A DNA stretch of 64,000 nucleotides from Alphaproteobacteria bacterium. Its GTDB lineage: Bacteria > Pseudomonadota > Alphaproteobacteria > SHVP01. Positions 18,659-28,124 of this stretch are shown in pieces. The position numbers and the translations under genes were made by a program. The notes under the pieces are model-generated. The model worked only from the letters and a program-made list of their open reading frames with translations. It did not search any database and was not told where the DNA came from. Every line of letters begins with the position of its first letter. Position 1 is the stretch's first letter. Location: NCBI GenBank assembly GCA_040216735.1, contig JAVJOO010000005.1, positions 620,001 through 684,000 of the forward strand, given 5' to 3'.

Positions 18659-19579
18659 TTACTCCCCCTTGGGAAACTCTAGGCCCATGGCGCGGTAGCG
18701 TTCGGGGTCGTCGACCCAGTTGTCGCGGACTTTGACGAAGAGGAAGAGGTGGACGCGGCGTTCCAGGATCGATTCGAGGTCGGTGCGGGAGTCCGCGCCG
18801 ACTTTTTTGATTTGCTGGCCGCCCTTGCCTAGGACGATTTTCTTTTGCGAATCCCGGCGCACGTAGATGACTTGGTCGATCTTGACCGAGCCGTCTTTGC
18901 GTTCTTCCCAGGTTTCGGTTTCGACGGTGAGCGCGTAGGGCAGTTCCTGGCGCAGGGCGAGGAAGAGCTTTTCGCGCGTCACTTCGGCGGCGAGTTGGCG
19001 CAGCGGGATTTCCGAGATCTGATCTTCGGGGTAATGCCATGGGCCCTGGGGCGCGCGTTTGGCGAGGCTGTTCAGCAGGTCGGTGACCCCGTCGCCGGTG
19101 AGGGCCGAGATCATGAAAATGTCGTCCGCGATGCCTTGGGCGTCGATCCAGGCGGCGAGGTCGAGGAGTTTGGTGCGCTCGACCGCATCGACCTTGTTGA
19201 TCGCGACGACGGCGCGGCGGTTTTGATCCTTGAGCGCGGCGACGATGGCTTGGGCGTCGCGGTCGGGGACGCCATTACGGGCCGCGGATGCGTCGATCAG
19301 TAGGACAATGCCGTCGGTGTCGGCGACACCGGTCCAGGCCGCCTCGACCATGGCGCGTTCGAGCCGGCGGCTTGGCGCGAAAATACCCGGCGTGTCGATG
19401 AACACGAGTTGCGCGGCGCCGTGCAGCGCGATCCCGACGATGCGGCTGCGGGTGGTTTGCACCTTGGGCGTGACGATCGCGATCTTGGCGCCGACGACGC
19501 GGTTGAGCAGCGTCGACTTGCCGGCATTGGGCGCGCCGATGATCGCAAAGAAGCCGCAGCGGGTGGGATCAGCGTTCAT
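18659..19579 (-). CDS. era: GTPase Era
   Basis: A ribosome-associated GTPase needed for 16S rRNA and 30S maturation. The 306-residue protein has G1 GAPNAGKST (15-23), G3 DTPGIF and G4 NKVD. The C-terminal KH domain includes YVRRDSQKKIVLGKGGQQIKKVG. It follows rnc by 82 nt, the normal rnc-era order. The normal next gene, recO, is displaced by the accessory insertion, so the usual era-recO coupling is lost. Confidence 0.96.
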   Translation of the reverse strand: MNADPTRCGFFAIIGAPNAGKSTLLNRVVGAKIAIVTPKVQTTRSRIVGIALHGAAQLVFIDTPGIFAPSRRLERAMVEAAWTGVADTDGIVLLIDASAARNGVPDRDAQAIVAALKDQNRRAVVAINKVDAVERTKLLDLAAWIDAQGIADDIFMISALTGDGVTDLLNSLAKRAPQGPWHYPEDQISEIPLRQLAAEVTREKLFLALRQELPYALTVETETWEERKDGSVKIDQVIYVRRDSQKKIVLGKGGQQIKKVGADSRTDLESILERRVHLFLFVKVRDNWVDDPERYRAMGLEFPKGE

Positions 19580-19661
19580 GCGCGCGAGGCGTACGCCTTT
19601 GGCGCGGCGAAGGGAAGGGAAAAGCCGTGCCGTGACTGCACGGGACGGTGGACCGGCGGTC

Positions 19662-20363
19662 TCACGTTTCCTGGTCTGCGGTGACGGCAGCCAACAGGGC
19701 TTGGGCGGCGGCCTGTTGGGCGCGCCGCTTGGAGGTGCCCTCGCCGTGGACCGGCGGGTGGCCCTCGAGCGAGGCCGCGATCACGAAGACCGGGTCGTGG
19801 GCGGGGCCGGAGCGTTCGACCTCTTCGTACATCGGCGGGTGGAGACCGGCGGCGTGGGCCCATTCCTGCAGCGCGGTCTTGGCGTCGCGACCGGCATGGC
19901 CGTCGGTCCCGACCAGGGGATCCCAGTGGCGGTGGATGAAGTCGGCCGCCGCCGTCAGGCCACCGTCGATATAGAGTGCGGCAATCACGGCTTCCATCGC
20001 GTCGGCGAGCATCGCGGCCTTGTTGCGGCCGCCGGATTCTTCCTCGGCTTTGGACATGCGCAGAAAATCGCCAAGCTCGACCGCGCGGGCGACCGTGGCC
20101 AGGGTTTCGCGGCGCACTAGGCTGTTGTAGCGGCGGGCTAGCGCGCCGGCTTCGGCCTTCTCGAAGGTCGCGACGAGGTGGTCGGCGATGACGAGGCCGA
20201 GCACGCGATCGCCGAGGAACTCGAGCCGGTCGTTGTCGGGACCGTGGGCCTGGTCGCGGCCGCCATCAAGACTGGGGTGGGTCAGCGCCTCGGTGAGGAG
20301 CGTGGGATCGCGAAACCGGTAGCCGATCAACGCACAGAATTCTTCCTCGGTGCGCAGCGCCAT
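19662..20363 (-). CDS. rnc: ribonuclease III
   Basis: A double-strand-specific endoribonuclease that processes rRNA precursors and mRNAs. The 233-residue protein has the catalytic signature DRLEFLGDRVLGLV; most relatives have Asn in place of the first Asp. It also has ADAMEAVIAALYIDGG and a C-terminal dsRNA-binding domain (TALQEWAHAAGLHPPMYEEVERSGPAHDPVF ... GEGTSKRRAQQAAAQALL). The gene lies 6 nt after lepB, in the conserved lepB-rnc-era run. Confidence 0.96.
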   Translation of the reverse strand: MALRTEEEFCALIGYRFRDPTLLTEALTHPSLDGGRDQAHGPDNDRLEFLGDRVLGLVIADHLVATFEKAEAGALARRYNSLVRRETLATVARAVELGDFLRMSKAEEESGGRNKAAMLADAMEAVIAALYIDGGLTAAADFIHRHWDPLVGTDGHAGRDAKTALQEWAHAAGLHPPMYEEVERSGPAHDPVFVIAASLEGHPPVHGEGTSKRRAQQAAAQALLAAVTADQET

Positions 20364-20369
20364 GGGCGC

Positions 20370-21131
20370 TCAATACTCCTGCACGGTTTTGAACAGGCGC
20401 TGCCAGCGAATGACCGTGGGCCATTTCCAGACCTCCCAGAAATGCCCGGTGCCGTTGGTCGAGAAGAACATGACCTCGGCGCGGCCGACGAGGTTTTCCT
20501 CGGGCACCTGCCCGACCGCGAAGGTGACGCGGCTGTCCTGCGAATCGTCGCGGTTGTCCCCCATCATGAAGTAGAACCCCTCGCGGATCTGATAGACCGA
20601 AGTATTGTCGAGCGGGCCGTCCGGGGTTTGGTCGAGGGTGCGGTAGCGGCGGCCGTTAGGCAGCGTCTCGACATATTGCGGCACACGCAGGACGTTGCCG
20701 TTGCCGCGGGTGACGATGAAGTCGTCGATCCGTTCGCGCGCGACCGGTTCGCCATTGATGTGCAGGACGCTGTCGATCATTTGGATACGATCGCCCGGCA
20801 TCCCGATCACGCGCTTGATGAAATCGGTCGAGGGATCGCTTGGCAGCTTGAAGACTGCGACGTCGCCGCGCTCGGGCGCCTGGCGGAACACCCGGCCCGG
20901 AAAGAGGTCCATCCCAAGCGGCAAAGAATAGCGGCTATAGCCGTAAGAAAATTTCGAAACGAACAAATAGTCGCCGACCAACAACGTGGGGATCATCGAG
21001 CCCGAGGGAATGTTGAATGGCTCGAATGCGACCGTCCGAATCACGACGGCGATTAGGACCGCATAGATCAGGGTTCGGATGGTCTCGCCGATCCCTCCCT
21101 TGCCCTTGCGGGCGGCACGCGTATTCGACAA
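20370..21131 (-). CDS. lepB: signal peptidase I
   Basis: An inner-membrane protease that removes Sec signal peptides from exported proteins. The 253-residue protein has an N-terminal membrane helix (~18-36). The Ser-Lys dyad is visible: Ser45 in IPSGSMIPTLLVGDYLFVSKFSYG and Lys106 in STDFIKRVIGMPGD. The later family box MMGDNRDDSQDSR is also present. It sits 11 nt after acpS and 6 nt before rnc in the housekeeping operon. Confidence 0.96.
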   Translation of the reverse strand: MSNTRAARKGKGGIGETIRTLIYAVLIAVVIRTVAFEPFNIPSGSMIPTLLVGDYLFVSKFSYGYSRYSLPLGMDLFPGRVFRQAPERGDVAVFKLPSDPSTDFIKRVIGMPGDRIQMIDSVLHINGEPVARERIDDFIVTRGNGNVLRVPQYVETLPNGRRYRTLDQTPDGPLDNTSVYQIREGFYFMMGDNRDDSQDSRVTFAVGQVPEENLVGRAEVMFFSTNGTGHFWEVWKWPTVIRWQRLFKTVQEY

Positions 21132-21142
21132 GGCGGAATCCT

Positions 21143-21571
21143 CTAACGGTCAGACGGGGGCCGGCTCGGCGGCACAGCGGTAATCACGACAATAGCCTGG
21201 GCAAGCGGGTGATCGTCGGTGATGGTGAGATCGATCTGAGCTTTCATGCCCGCCGGAAGCAACTCGTGCAAGCGTTTCAGCGCCCCGCCGGTCAGTTCCA
21301 TGGTGGGTTTGCCCGAGGGCAGGTTCACGACACCGAGATCGCGCCAGAACACGCCGCGGCGAAACCCGGTGCCGAGCGCCTTGGAGCAGGCTTCCTTGGC
21401 GGCGAATCGCTTGGCATAGGAAGCGGCCCGATTGGCACGGCGGTCGGATTTGCGCTGTTCGATCGGGGTGAAGCAACGGGCGACGAAGCGGTCGCCGAAA
21501 CGCTCGAGCGTTTTCTCGACCCGCCGAATATCGATCAGGTCGCTGCCAAGGCCGATGATCATGCCGGGCAC
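21143..21571 (-). CDS. acpS: holo-[acyl-carrier-protein] synthase
   Basis: Transfers 4'-phosphopantetheine from CoA to apo-ACP. The 142-residue protein has [21 protein letters not shown] with the Mg-binding Asp, FTPIEQRKS and [20 protein letters not shown], all core AcpS motifs. It is 7 nt downstream of pdxJ and upstream of lepB, the order usual for alphaproteobacteria. Confidence 0.96.
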   Translation of the reverse strand: MPGMIIGLGSDLIDIRRVEKTLERFGDRFVARCFTPIEQRKSDRRANRAASYAKRFAAKEACSKALGTGFRRGVFWRDLGVVNLPSGKPTMELTGGALKRLHELLPAGMKAQIDLTITDDHPLAQAIVVITAVPPSRPPSDR

Positions 21572-21578
21572 CGCCCCA

Positions 21579-22334
21579 TCAGGCGCTGCGCGCGCCGCTG
21601 GTTTCGGCGCGCGCCCGGTCCATCAGGGCGCGCATCCGTTTGATTGCGGAATCGAGACCGCCGAAAATCGCTTCGCCGATCAGGAAGTGGCCGATGTTGA
21701 GTTCCACCAGGTTGGGGATCTGAGCAACCGGCGCCACGGTGTCGTAGGAGAGGCCATGACCCGCGTGGCATTCCAAGCCAAGTTCGGCGGCCTGTGCAGC
21801 CGCTTTGCGGAGGCGGGACAGTTCTTTGTCGCGCGCCGCGCCCTCGGCGTGGCAATACGCACCGGTATGGAGCTCGACCACCGGCGCACCGATACGAACG
21901 GCGGCGTCGAGCTGATTCGGGTCGGGCGCGATGAACAGCGAGACGCGGATGCCGGCGTCGCTCAGGCGGGCAACGTAGGGCCGCAAAGTATTTTGCGCGC
22001 GGTGGACTTCGAGGCCCCCTTCGGTGGTGCGCTCCTCGCGCCGTTCCGGTACCAGGCAGGCGGCGTGCGGTTTGTGGCGCAGGGCAATGGCCAGCATTTC
22101 GTCGGTCGCGGCCATTTCGAGATTGAGCGGCAGGATGGTCTCGCGTCCCAATCGTTCGATATCGTCATCGGAGATGTGGCGGCGGTCTTCGCGTAGGTGC
22201 GCCGTCAAGCCATCGGCACCGGCCTCGGCGGCCAACCGCGCCGCGCGCACCGGATCGGGGTGCGGTCCGCCACGCGCATTGCGAATGGTTGCCACGTGGT
22301 CGATGTTCACACCGAGACGCAGACGCTTTGTCAT
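21579..22334 (-). CDS. pdxJ: pyridoxine 5'-phosphate synthase
   Basis: Condenses 1-deoxyxylulose-5-phosphate with 3-amino-2-oxopropyl phosphate in vitamin B6 synthesis. The TIM-barrel protein of 251 residues starts [19 protein letters not shown]. It contains [44 protein letters not shown] and [17 protein letters not shown], all family hallmarks. The ATG overlaps the stop codon of the preceding DUF2062 gene by 4 nt. Confidence 0.96.
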   Translation of the reverse strand: MTKRLRLGVNIDHVATIRNARGGPHPDPVRAARLAAEAGADGLTAHLREDRRHISDDDIERLGRETILPLNLEMAATDEMLAIALRHKPHAACLVPERREERTTEGGLEVHRAQNTLRPYVARLSDAGIRVSLFIAPDPNQLDAAVRIGAPVVELHTGAYCHAEGAARDKELSRLRKAAAQAAELGLECHAGHGLSYDTVAPVAQIPNLVELNIGHFLIGEAIFGGLDSAIKRMRALMDRARAETSGARSA

Positions 22335-22912
22335 TGCACTGGTTCCTTGCTCGCTTCGATCGCGCCTTTGCGACGGATCGTGCGTTGACGCACCATGCGT
22401 TCGACACGGTGCCGCCGGGCCCGCCGGTAGGATCGTATCAAATACTTAAAGGGAAAGTAGGATACGAACCACACGACAAGCGCCGTCGGCAGTCCGCCTA
22501 CAAGCATCGGCAGGAAGATGCCGAGGAAATCGTCGCGGATCACGGTCAGCGTAAATTCCTCGGAGACCCCCGCGTCGGCCCCAAGAATCCAGGTACCGAG
22601 TTTATAAATCCACAACCAGATCAGCGGGAACGTCCACGGGTTGCCGAACGCGGTGCCAAGCGCGGAAGCGAGAAAGTTGCCACCCATCACCCACGCAAGG
22701 AGCGCCGCAACCAAGAAGTGAAACCCCATCAGCGGGGTAAACGACACGGCAATCCCGCACGCCAGGCCGATCGCGATGCTTTCCGGGGTGCCCGGCAAGC
22801 GTGCCACGCGGTGGCGCAAATAGGAAAACGTGCGGCCCCAGCCAGCCCGCGGCCAAAGGATATTGCGGGCGCGGTAAAGGATCGAGCGAGGCTTACGGGG
22901 CTTGAACAGCAC
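22331..22912 (-). CDS. DUF2062 membrane protein
   Basis: The 193-residue protein has a basic N-terminus. The DUF2062 core follows: [61 protein letters not shown]-terminal membrane segment ([23 protein letters not shown]) and an Arg-rich tail end it. Three to four membrane helices are likely. The family has no established function and often sits in this operon between pyrE and pdxJ. The start codon is GTG. Confidence 0.88.
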   Translation of the reverse strand: MLFKPRKPRSILYRARNILWPRAGWGRTFSYLRHRVARLPGTPESIAIGLACGIAVSFTPLMGFHFLVAALLAWVMGGNFLASALGTAFGNPWTFPLIWLWIYKLGTWILGADAGVSEEFTLTVIRDDFLGIFLPMLVGGLPTALVVWFVSYFPFKYLIRSYRRARRHRVERMVRQRTIRRKGAIEASKEPVQ

Positions 22913-22915
22913 GAT

Positions 22916-23503
22916 CTACTTCAGTCCCCGGCTACCCGGCTTGACGGCGGGGATTGCAGCGAGCGCCGGTGGCAAGTCGTCTTCCGCATAGGCGGGCACT
23001 TTGAAGCCGGTCAGCGAGATCAAAGGTACGCCCAGATCGACCGCACCGTCGCTGCGATCGATCAGGCACGACGCCGCCACGACCGTACCGCCGAAAGACG
23101 AGATGCACGCGATGCATTCGAGCGAGCTTTTGCCCGTGGTCACGATGTCTTCGGCCATCAGAACGCGGGCGCCCTTGGGGATGTCGAAGCCGCGCCGCAG
23201 CGTGAACGATCCGTCGACGCGTTCGGTGAAGATCGACGGGACGCCAAGCTGGCGGGCGAGCTCGTAGCCGACGACGACGCCACCCATGGCTGGCGAAATC
23301 ACCATATCCACGGCACCGGCGCCGATTTGTGCGACGATTTTGTCGGCAAGCGCCCGACACAAAAGAGCCCCGCGTGCCGGATCCATCATGACCCGGGCGC
23401 ATTGCAAATAGACCGGACTGTGGAGGCCCGAGCTGAGGAGAAAATGGCCGTCGAGAAGCGCACCCGCGGCTCGGAACTGTTCGAGCACTTCGTCGCGGGT
23501 CAT
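22916..23503 (-). CDS. pyrE: orotate phosphoribosyltransferase
   Basis: Converts orotate and PRPP to OMP in pyrimidine synthesis. The 195-residue protein has [19 protein letters not shown] near the N-terminus and the PRPP-binding loop [18 protein letters not shown]. The long form with C-terminal extension is usual in this class. The ATG overlaps the stop codon of the RelA/SpoT gene by 4 nt. Confidence 0.95.
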   Translation of the reverse strand: MTRDEVLEQFRAAGALLDGHFLLSSGLHSPVYLQCARVMMDPARGALLCRALADKIVAQIGAGAVDMVISPAMGGVVVGYELARQLGVPSIFTERVDGSFTLRRGFDIPKGARVLMAEDIVTTGKSSLECIACISSFGGTVVAASCLIDRSDGAVDLGVPLISLTGFKVPAYAEDDLPPALAAIPAVKPGSRGLK

Positions 23504-25653
23504 GCGCGCACCCGGTCAACTTTGTGAATACGCTCTTCGGCGCGGAGCGCCGCAATCATACCTGTCATGTGTTTCACGTCCCGCACCTCGACATCGACCA
23601 GAAACTCAAAGAAGTCGTCCGACCGGTTGCTGACCTTAAGATTGGTGATGTTGGCATTGTTCCTGGCAATAACACCCGTCAACGCATTGAGGGCGCCAGG
23701 TTCGTTGGTAAGCGTCACTTTGATCCGACCGAGATGTACGTCGTCGCTGTCGCGCTCGACATCCCACGATACATCGAGCCAGCTCTCAGGCGAACTGCCA
23801 AAGCTGCGCAGGGTCTCGCAATCGATGGTATGGATGCGAACCCCCTTCCCCTCAGTCAGGATTCCAACGATCCGGTCGCCCGGCAGTGGATGGCAACAAT
23901 CGGCGAAGTGCACCGCAACGCCCTTGATCAGGCCCTTGATAGGGATGGCCTTCTCGACATCGCGGCCGGCGCGAACGCGGCGAATGGCGGCCCGCACGAA
24001 ATTGGGGATGCGCCGCTCGTCCTCGGCCGGAAACACGATATCGAGGACCTCCTTGCCCGATACGAAGCCCTGGCCGACATGGGCGTAAAGTTCGTTCGGC
24101 GTCTTGAGACGCAGTACCGTCAGCGCGCGTTCCAAGGCTTTCTCGTTGATTTCGTGACCGGCTTTTTGGAAGGCGCGCTCGAGGATCGCCGACCCGAGAT
24201 CGACATACTGTTGATCCTGCTGGCCTCGGACGAAGCGACGGATGGCCGAGCGGGCCTTGCCGGTCGCGACGAAGTTGAGCCACGTCGGCGACGGCGTTTG
24301 CGCGGAAGAACGCATGATCTCGACCTGATCGCCGTTTTCCAGCACCGTCCGCAAGGGCGCGATGCGACCGTTGACCTTGGCCCCGACGCAAGTATCGCCG
24401 ATGTCGGAATGCACGGCATAGGCGAAGTCGACCGGTGTCGCGCCGCGAGGCAACGCGATCAAAGCGCCCTTGGGCGAAAAACAGAAGACTTGATCTTGAT
24501 ACATCTCGAGCTTGGTATGTTCGAGGAACTCCTCGGGCTGGCCACCGTGCTCTAGAATCTCCAGCAACTGCCGTATCCAACTGAACTGCTGCGCGCCCTC
24601 CTTGAGGGACAGGCCTTCTTTGTACTGCCAATGGGCGGCGACACCGTGTTCGGCAACAGCATTCATCTCGCGGGTGCGAATTTGAACTTCGATGCGCCGT
24701 CTCTGCGGACCGATCACCGTCGTGTGGATCGAGCGGTAGCCGTTAGGCTTGGGTGTCGAGATGAAGTCCTTGAACCGCTCGGGCACCATCGAATGCCTGC
24801 GATGAACGATCCCAAGCGCCCGGTAGCAGTCGTCCTCGCTGTCGACAAGAATGCGAAAAGCCATGACGTCCGCCAGCTGCTCGAACGAAATGTTCTTGCG
24901 CTCCATTTTGCGCCAAATCGAATAGGGCCGCTTTTCGCGCCCGAACACCGTTGCCTCGAGGCCGGCGGCGGCAAGGGTCTGCTGCAGCTCATGCGTGATG
25001 CGCGCGATGATATCGCCGGTCTCGCTGCGCAGGAAATCCAGCCGCCCGACGACCGACTTTCGGGCCTCGGGATTTAGTTCCGCGAAGGCAAGGTCCTCCA
25101 ATTCGTCCTTGATCGCGTGCATGCCGATCCGCTCCGCCAGGGGGGCATAGATATCCATCGTTTCGGAGGCGATACGATGGCGCCGTTCCGGCTTGGCAAT
25201 GAAGCTGAGGGTCCGCATGTTGTGCAGCCGGTCCGCCAGTTTGACGATGAGGACCCGCAGATCGTTCGACATCGCGACGAGCAGCTTGCGGAAGTTCTCC
25301 GCCTCGCGCGACCGTTGGGTCGGCCGCAGGTGTTCCAGCATGGTGAGTTTGGTAACGCCGTCGACGAGTTGGGCGATTTCGGACCCGAACTGTTCGTCGA
25401 TCTGGGCAAGCGTCGCGACGGTGTCCTCGACGGTATCGTGCAGCAGCGCCGTTGCAACCGACGCGGCGTCGAGGCGCATGTCGGCAACGATACCGGCAAC
25501 CTCCAACGGATGGGAGAAATAGGGTTCACCGCTGGCGCGAACCTGGGTGCCATGGGCACGATGGGAAAAATCGAAGGCGCGGCTGACCAGCGCAACGTCG
25601 ACACTTGGGTCGCTGCGCTGAACCCGGGCGACGAATGCGGCTTGATCAATCAC
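23500..25653 (-). CDS. spoT: bifunctional (p)ppGpp synthetase/hydrolase RelA/SpoT
   Basis: The stringent-response enzyme. The HD hydrolase domain (~20-190) has [12 protein letters not shown] and HDTVEDT. The synthetase domain has [35 protein letters not shown]. The TGS domain has [27 protein letters not shown], and a C-terminal ACT domain follows. An intact HD motif indicates the bifunctional form. The open frame extends to a GTG at 25692. I place the start at the internal GTG at 25653 because relatives begin close to the helix before [11 protein letters not shown]; neither site has a strong ribosome-binding site. rpoZ lies 83 nt upstream. Confidence 0.95.
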   Translation of the reverse strand: MIDQAAFVARVQRSDPSVDVALVSRAFDFSHRAHGTQVRASGEPYFSHPLEVAGIVADMRLDAASVATALLHDTVEDTVATLAQIDEQFGSEIAQLVDGVTKLTMLEHLRPTQRSREAENFRKLLVAMSNDLRVLIVKLADRLHNMRTLSFIAKPERRHRIASETMDIYAPLAERIGMHAIKDELEDLAFAELNPEARKSVVGRLDFLRSETGDIIARITHELQQTLAAAGLEATVFGREKRPYSIWRKMERKNISFEQLADVMAFRILVDSEDDCYRALGIVHRRHSMVPERFKDFISTPKPNGYRSIHTTVIGPQRRRIEVQIRTREMNAVAEHGVAAHWQYKEGLSLKEGAQQFSWIRQLLEILEHGGQPEEFLEHTKLEMYQDQVFCFSPKGALIALPRGATPVDFAYAVHSDIGDTCVGAKVNGRIAPLRTVLENGDQVEIMRSSAQTPSPTWLNFVATGKARSAIRRFVRGQQDQQYVDLGSAILERAFQKAGHEINEKALERALTVLRLKTPNELYAHVGQGFVSGKEVLDIVFPAEDERRIPNFVRAAIRRVRAGRDVEKAIPIKGLIKGVAVHFADCCHPLPGDRIVGILTEGKGVRIHTIDCETLRSFGSSPESWLDVSWDVERDSDDVHLGRIKVTLTNEPGALNALTGVIARNNANITNLKVSNRSDDFFEFLVDVEVRDVKHMTGMIAALRAEERIHKVDRVRA

Positions 25654-25736
25654 AGCGGGCCATTCGTTGCGACGCTTGCAGCGCCGTCGCACGATGCCCG
25701 CCCACGGTCACGGCTGCGACGGGGCGCGGGGCCGCG

Positions 25737-26117
25737 TTAGATATCCTCGGACGCGGCTGGCGCTGGCGTCGGTTTGCGGAAAACGTCTTCTTCGACATAG
25801 TCGGGTTCGGGTTTTGCTGGCGGCTGGGGTTCGGGCGTCCAGTCGCTCGACATCAGCATCGCCATATCGTCTTCTTCGGGTTCGTCGGACTCGACCTGCT
25901 TTTGCAAGCTGAGGATCAGCGCGTCGTCGAGGTCGTCCTTGCCAATGGTCTTGTCGGCGATTTCGCGCAGCGCAATGACCGGGTTCTTGTCGTTGTCGCG
26001 CTCGACCGTGAGCGGCGCTCCGGCGGAGATTTCCCGCGACCGCTGCGCGGCCAGCACCACGAGTTCGAAACGGTTGGGGACGATTTCAACGCAGTCCTCG
26101 ACGGTGACGCGGGCCAT
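25737..26117 (-). CDS. rpoZ: RNA polymerase omega subunit
   Basis: Helps assemble the RNA polymerase core and contributes to ppGpp binding. The 126-residue protein begins [29 protein letters not shown] and continues [14 protein letters not shown], the conserved omega core. An acidic/Pro-rich tail of about 45 residues follows, as in other alphaproteobacteria. It is the first gene of the run that leads into spoT. Confidence 0.96.
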   Translation of the reverse strand: MARVTVEDCVEIVPNRFELVVLAAQRSREISAGAPLTVERDNDKNPVIALREIADKTIGKDDLDDALILSLQKQVESDEPEEDDMAMLMSSDWTPEPQPPAKPEPDYVEEDVFRKPTPAPAASEDI

Positions 26118-26227
26118 TCAACTCTCCAATACGGCTATCTGAGGCATTCCCGAACCCGGATCGGCCTCCGGAACGCTTCCCTTAGATATGCGGTTGCGCT
26201 GCACAACGCAAGGGTTTGTGCGCTATT

Positions 26228-26749
26228 TCAAGGGATTGGCGGGCTCTGCAGCAGCGGGTGGACGTTTTGGTTGGGGTCCAGACCCGCCAGCAGGGCGGCC
26301 AACGGGCGGCCACTGCGCGGGTGGACCCAGTCCGGATCGAGGTCCGCCAGGGGATGCAGGACAAACGCGCGATCGGCCAGACGGGGATGGGGGAGCGTCG
26401 GTTCGTCCCCGGCTTCAGATCCGGCCTGGCATAGGCCGTCATAGTCGAGCAAATCCAGATCGAGTACCCGGGCCTCCCAGCGGCGGTGGCGGACCCGCCC
26501 GAAAGCCGCCTCGATCCGGTGCAACGCAGCCAGGGTTGCCGTGGGGCTGTGCGTCGTTTCGATCCGAGCTACGGCGTTCACGAACCAGGGCTGGTCGGAC
26601 GCCGGTACCGGGGCACTTTCGAAGAAACGCGAAACCGCCACCACAGTAAGGTTCTCGCCGCCAAAATGGTCCAAGGCCGCCGCGAGCGTCGCTGCCGGCA
26701 GGCCGTACACGGGATGGGGCAGATTGGCGCCCAGACCGACCAAAATCAC
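26228..26749 (-). CDS. folK: 2-amino-4-hydroxy-6-hydroxymethyldihydropteridine pyrophosphokinase
   Basis: Transfers pyrophosphate from ATP to the pterin in folate synthesis. Family motifs are VGLGANLP at the N-terminus, VSRFFESAPVPASDQPWFVNAVARIET, the HPPK signature RRWEARVLDLDLLDYDG, and LPHPRLADRAFVLHPLADLDPDW. The frame is open to 26869, but family alignment places the start near VILVGLGAN. I use the GTG at 26749, which has an AAGGAG 11 nt upstream. The GTG at 26761 directly abuts that site and is unlikely. It is divergent from the NYN gene. Confidence 0.92.
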   Translation of the reverse strand: MILVGLGANLPHPVYGLPAATLAAALDHFGGENLTVVAVSRFFESAPVPASDQPWFVNAVARIETTHSPTATLAALHRIEAAFGRVRHRRWEARVLDLDLLDYDGLCQAGSEAGDEPTLPHPRLADRAFVLHPLADLDPDWVHPRSGRPLAALLAGLDPNQNVHPLLQSPPIP

Positions 26750-26884
26750 GGTGATGTGCACTCCTTGCGATTGGCCCTTGCCGACCACACTTCGCACTCT
26801 ACATACAGCAATTGAAAGGGCCGCCGCAGATTCGCGTGCGAACCCGCGCCCGGACGCCGGTCGGCTCAAACACGCGGAATAGAT

Positions 26885-27475
26885 ATGACGTCGTTATCCA
26901 CCGAGCGAATCGGTCTTTTTATCGACGGGTCGAACCTTTATGCGGCGGCGCGCGCGCTCGGATTCGACATCGACTACAAGAACCTCCTGGCGGTCTTTAG
27001 CGAGCGCGGCCGCATCGTGCGCGCGCTTTACTACACCGCCATGATCGAGGATCAAGAGTATTCGCCGCTGCGTCCCCTGGTCGATTGGCTCGATTACAAC
27101 GGCTATTCCTTGGTGACCAAACCGGCCAAGGAATTCATCGACCACGCCGGGCGGCGAAAGATCAAAGGCAACATGGACATCGAAATCGCGGTCGACCTGA
27201 TGGAAATGGCGCCGCGCCTAGACCATGTGTACCTGTTCTCGGGCGACGGCGACTTTCGCCGATTGGTCGAATCGGTGCAGCGCCAGGCAGTGCGGGTAAC
27301 GGTCGTCAGTTCCATCGCCACGAGCCCACCGATGATCGCCGACGACCTGCGCCGACAGGCCGATGCCTTTATCGACCTTACCGACTTGATGCCGCGCATC
27401 GCGCGGACCCACCGCGACCCGCAAAAACCCGCCAACGAACCGGACGGCCCGCGCGCGTTGCGCGACAGCGCCTGA
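26885..27475 (+). CDS. NYN (PIN-like) domain protein, LabA/DUF88 family
   Basis: The 196-residue protein has the PIN-like NYN nuclease fold with its acidic motifs: RIGLFIDGSNLYAAAR (first Asp), KGNMDIEIAVDLMEMA (central Asp/Glu) and VYLFSGDGDFRRLVESVQRQ (third Asp pair). These proteins are predicted Mg-dependent RNases; this subfamily is commonly next to rpoZ/folK in alphaproteobacteria. The C-terminus is charged and probably unstructured. The RNA substrate is unknown. Confidence 0.9.
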   Translation: MTSLSTERIGLFIDGSNLYAAARALGFDIDYKNLLAVFSERGRIVRALYYTAMIEDQEYSPLRPLVDWLDYNGYSLVTKPAKEFIDHAGRRKIKGNMDIEIAVDLMEMAPRLDHVYLFSGDGDFRRLVESVQRQAVRVTVVSSIATSPPMIADDLRRQADAFIDLTDLMPRIARTHRDPQKPANEPDGPRALRDSA

Positions 27476-27491
27476 TCCTTAAGGTTGGGGG

Positions 27492-28124
27492 ATGGAGATA
27501 CCCGCCCCCGACTGTTCGCTCTGCCCACGATTGGCGGCGTTTCGCGCAGACAACGCCACAACTTTTCCCGATTGGCACAATGCGCCGGTCGCGTCGTTCG
27601 GGGCGGCCGATGCGCCCTTGCTGATCGTCGGCTTGGCCCCCGGTTTGCGCGGGGCGAACCGCACGGGACGGCCCTTCACCGGCGACTGGGCTGGTCAGCT
27701 CTTGTATCCCACCCTACTGAAGTTCGGCCTCGCCGAGGGACCTTACGGCGAACGTCCCGACGACGGGCTGCGATTGGTTGACTGCCGGATCACCAATGCG
27801 GTGCGCTGTGTGCCGCCCCAAAACAAGCCGACCGGCGCCGAAGCCAAGGCGTGCCGGCCGTTCTTGGTCAGCGAGATCGCCGGCATGCCGCGGTTGAAGG
27901 GTATCTTGGCGCTCGGGACGCTGGCGCACGACGCGGTGCTGACGACGCTCGGCGAAAAGCGCGCGGCCCACCGCTTCGGGCACGGCGCGGTACATACCTT
28001 GGCAAACGGGCTGTGGCTGGCGGACAGCTATCACTGCTCGCGCTACAACACCAACACCGGTCGACTGACGACCGAGATGTTCGACGCAGTGGTCGGCGCG
28101 GCGGTCGCGCGCTTGCGCGGTTAG
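27492..28124 (+). CDS. uracil-DNA glycosylase, type 5 (UDGb)
   Basis: Removes uracil and other deaminated bases from DNA. The 210-residue protein has the Fe-S type layout: CSLCPRL at the N-terminus and CRITNAVRCVPPQNKPTGAEAKACRPFL provide the four cluster cysteines. The active-site motif GLAPGLRGANRTGRPFTGDWAGQLLY is the type 5 form, without the usual catalytic polar residue. DSYHCSRYNTNTGRLT is the C-terminal motif. It follows the NYN gene by 16 nt and overlaps the convergent MFS gene by 4 nt. Confidence 0.92.
   Translation: MEIPAPDCSLCPRLAAFRADNATTFPDWHNAPVASFGAADAPLLIVGLAPGLRGANRTGRPFTGDWAGQLLYPTLLKFGLAEGPYGERPDDGLRLVDCRITNAVRCVPPQNKPTGAEAKACRPFLVSEIAGMPRLKGILALGTLAHDAVLTTLGEKRAAHRFGHGAVHTLANGLWLADSYHCSRYNTNTGRLTTEMFDAVVGAAVARLRG

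Noticed and set aside
22289-23527. 412-codon plus-strand frame across DUF2062 and pyrE
   Set aside because: It runs antisense over two well-supported operon genes, and its product is composition-driven (Arg/Gln/His-rich).
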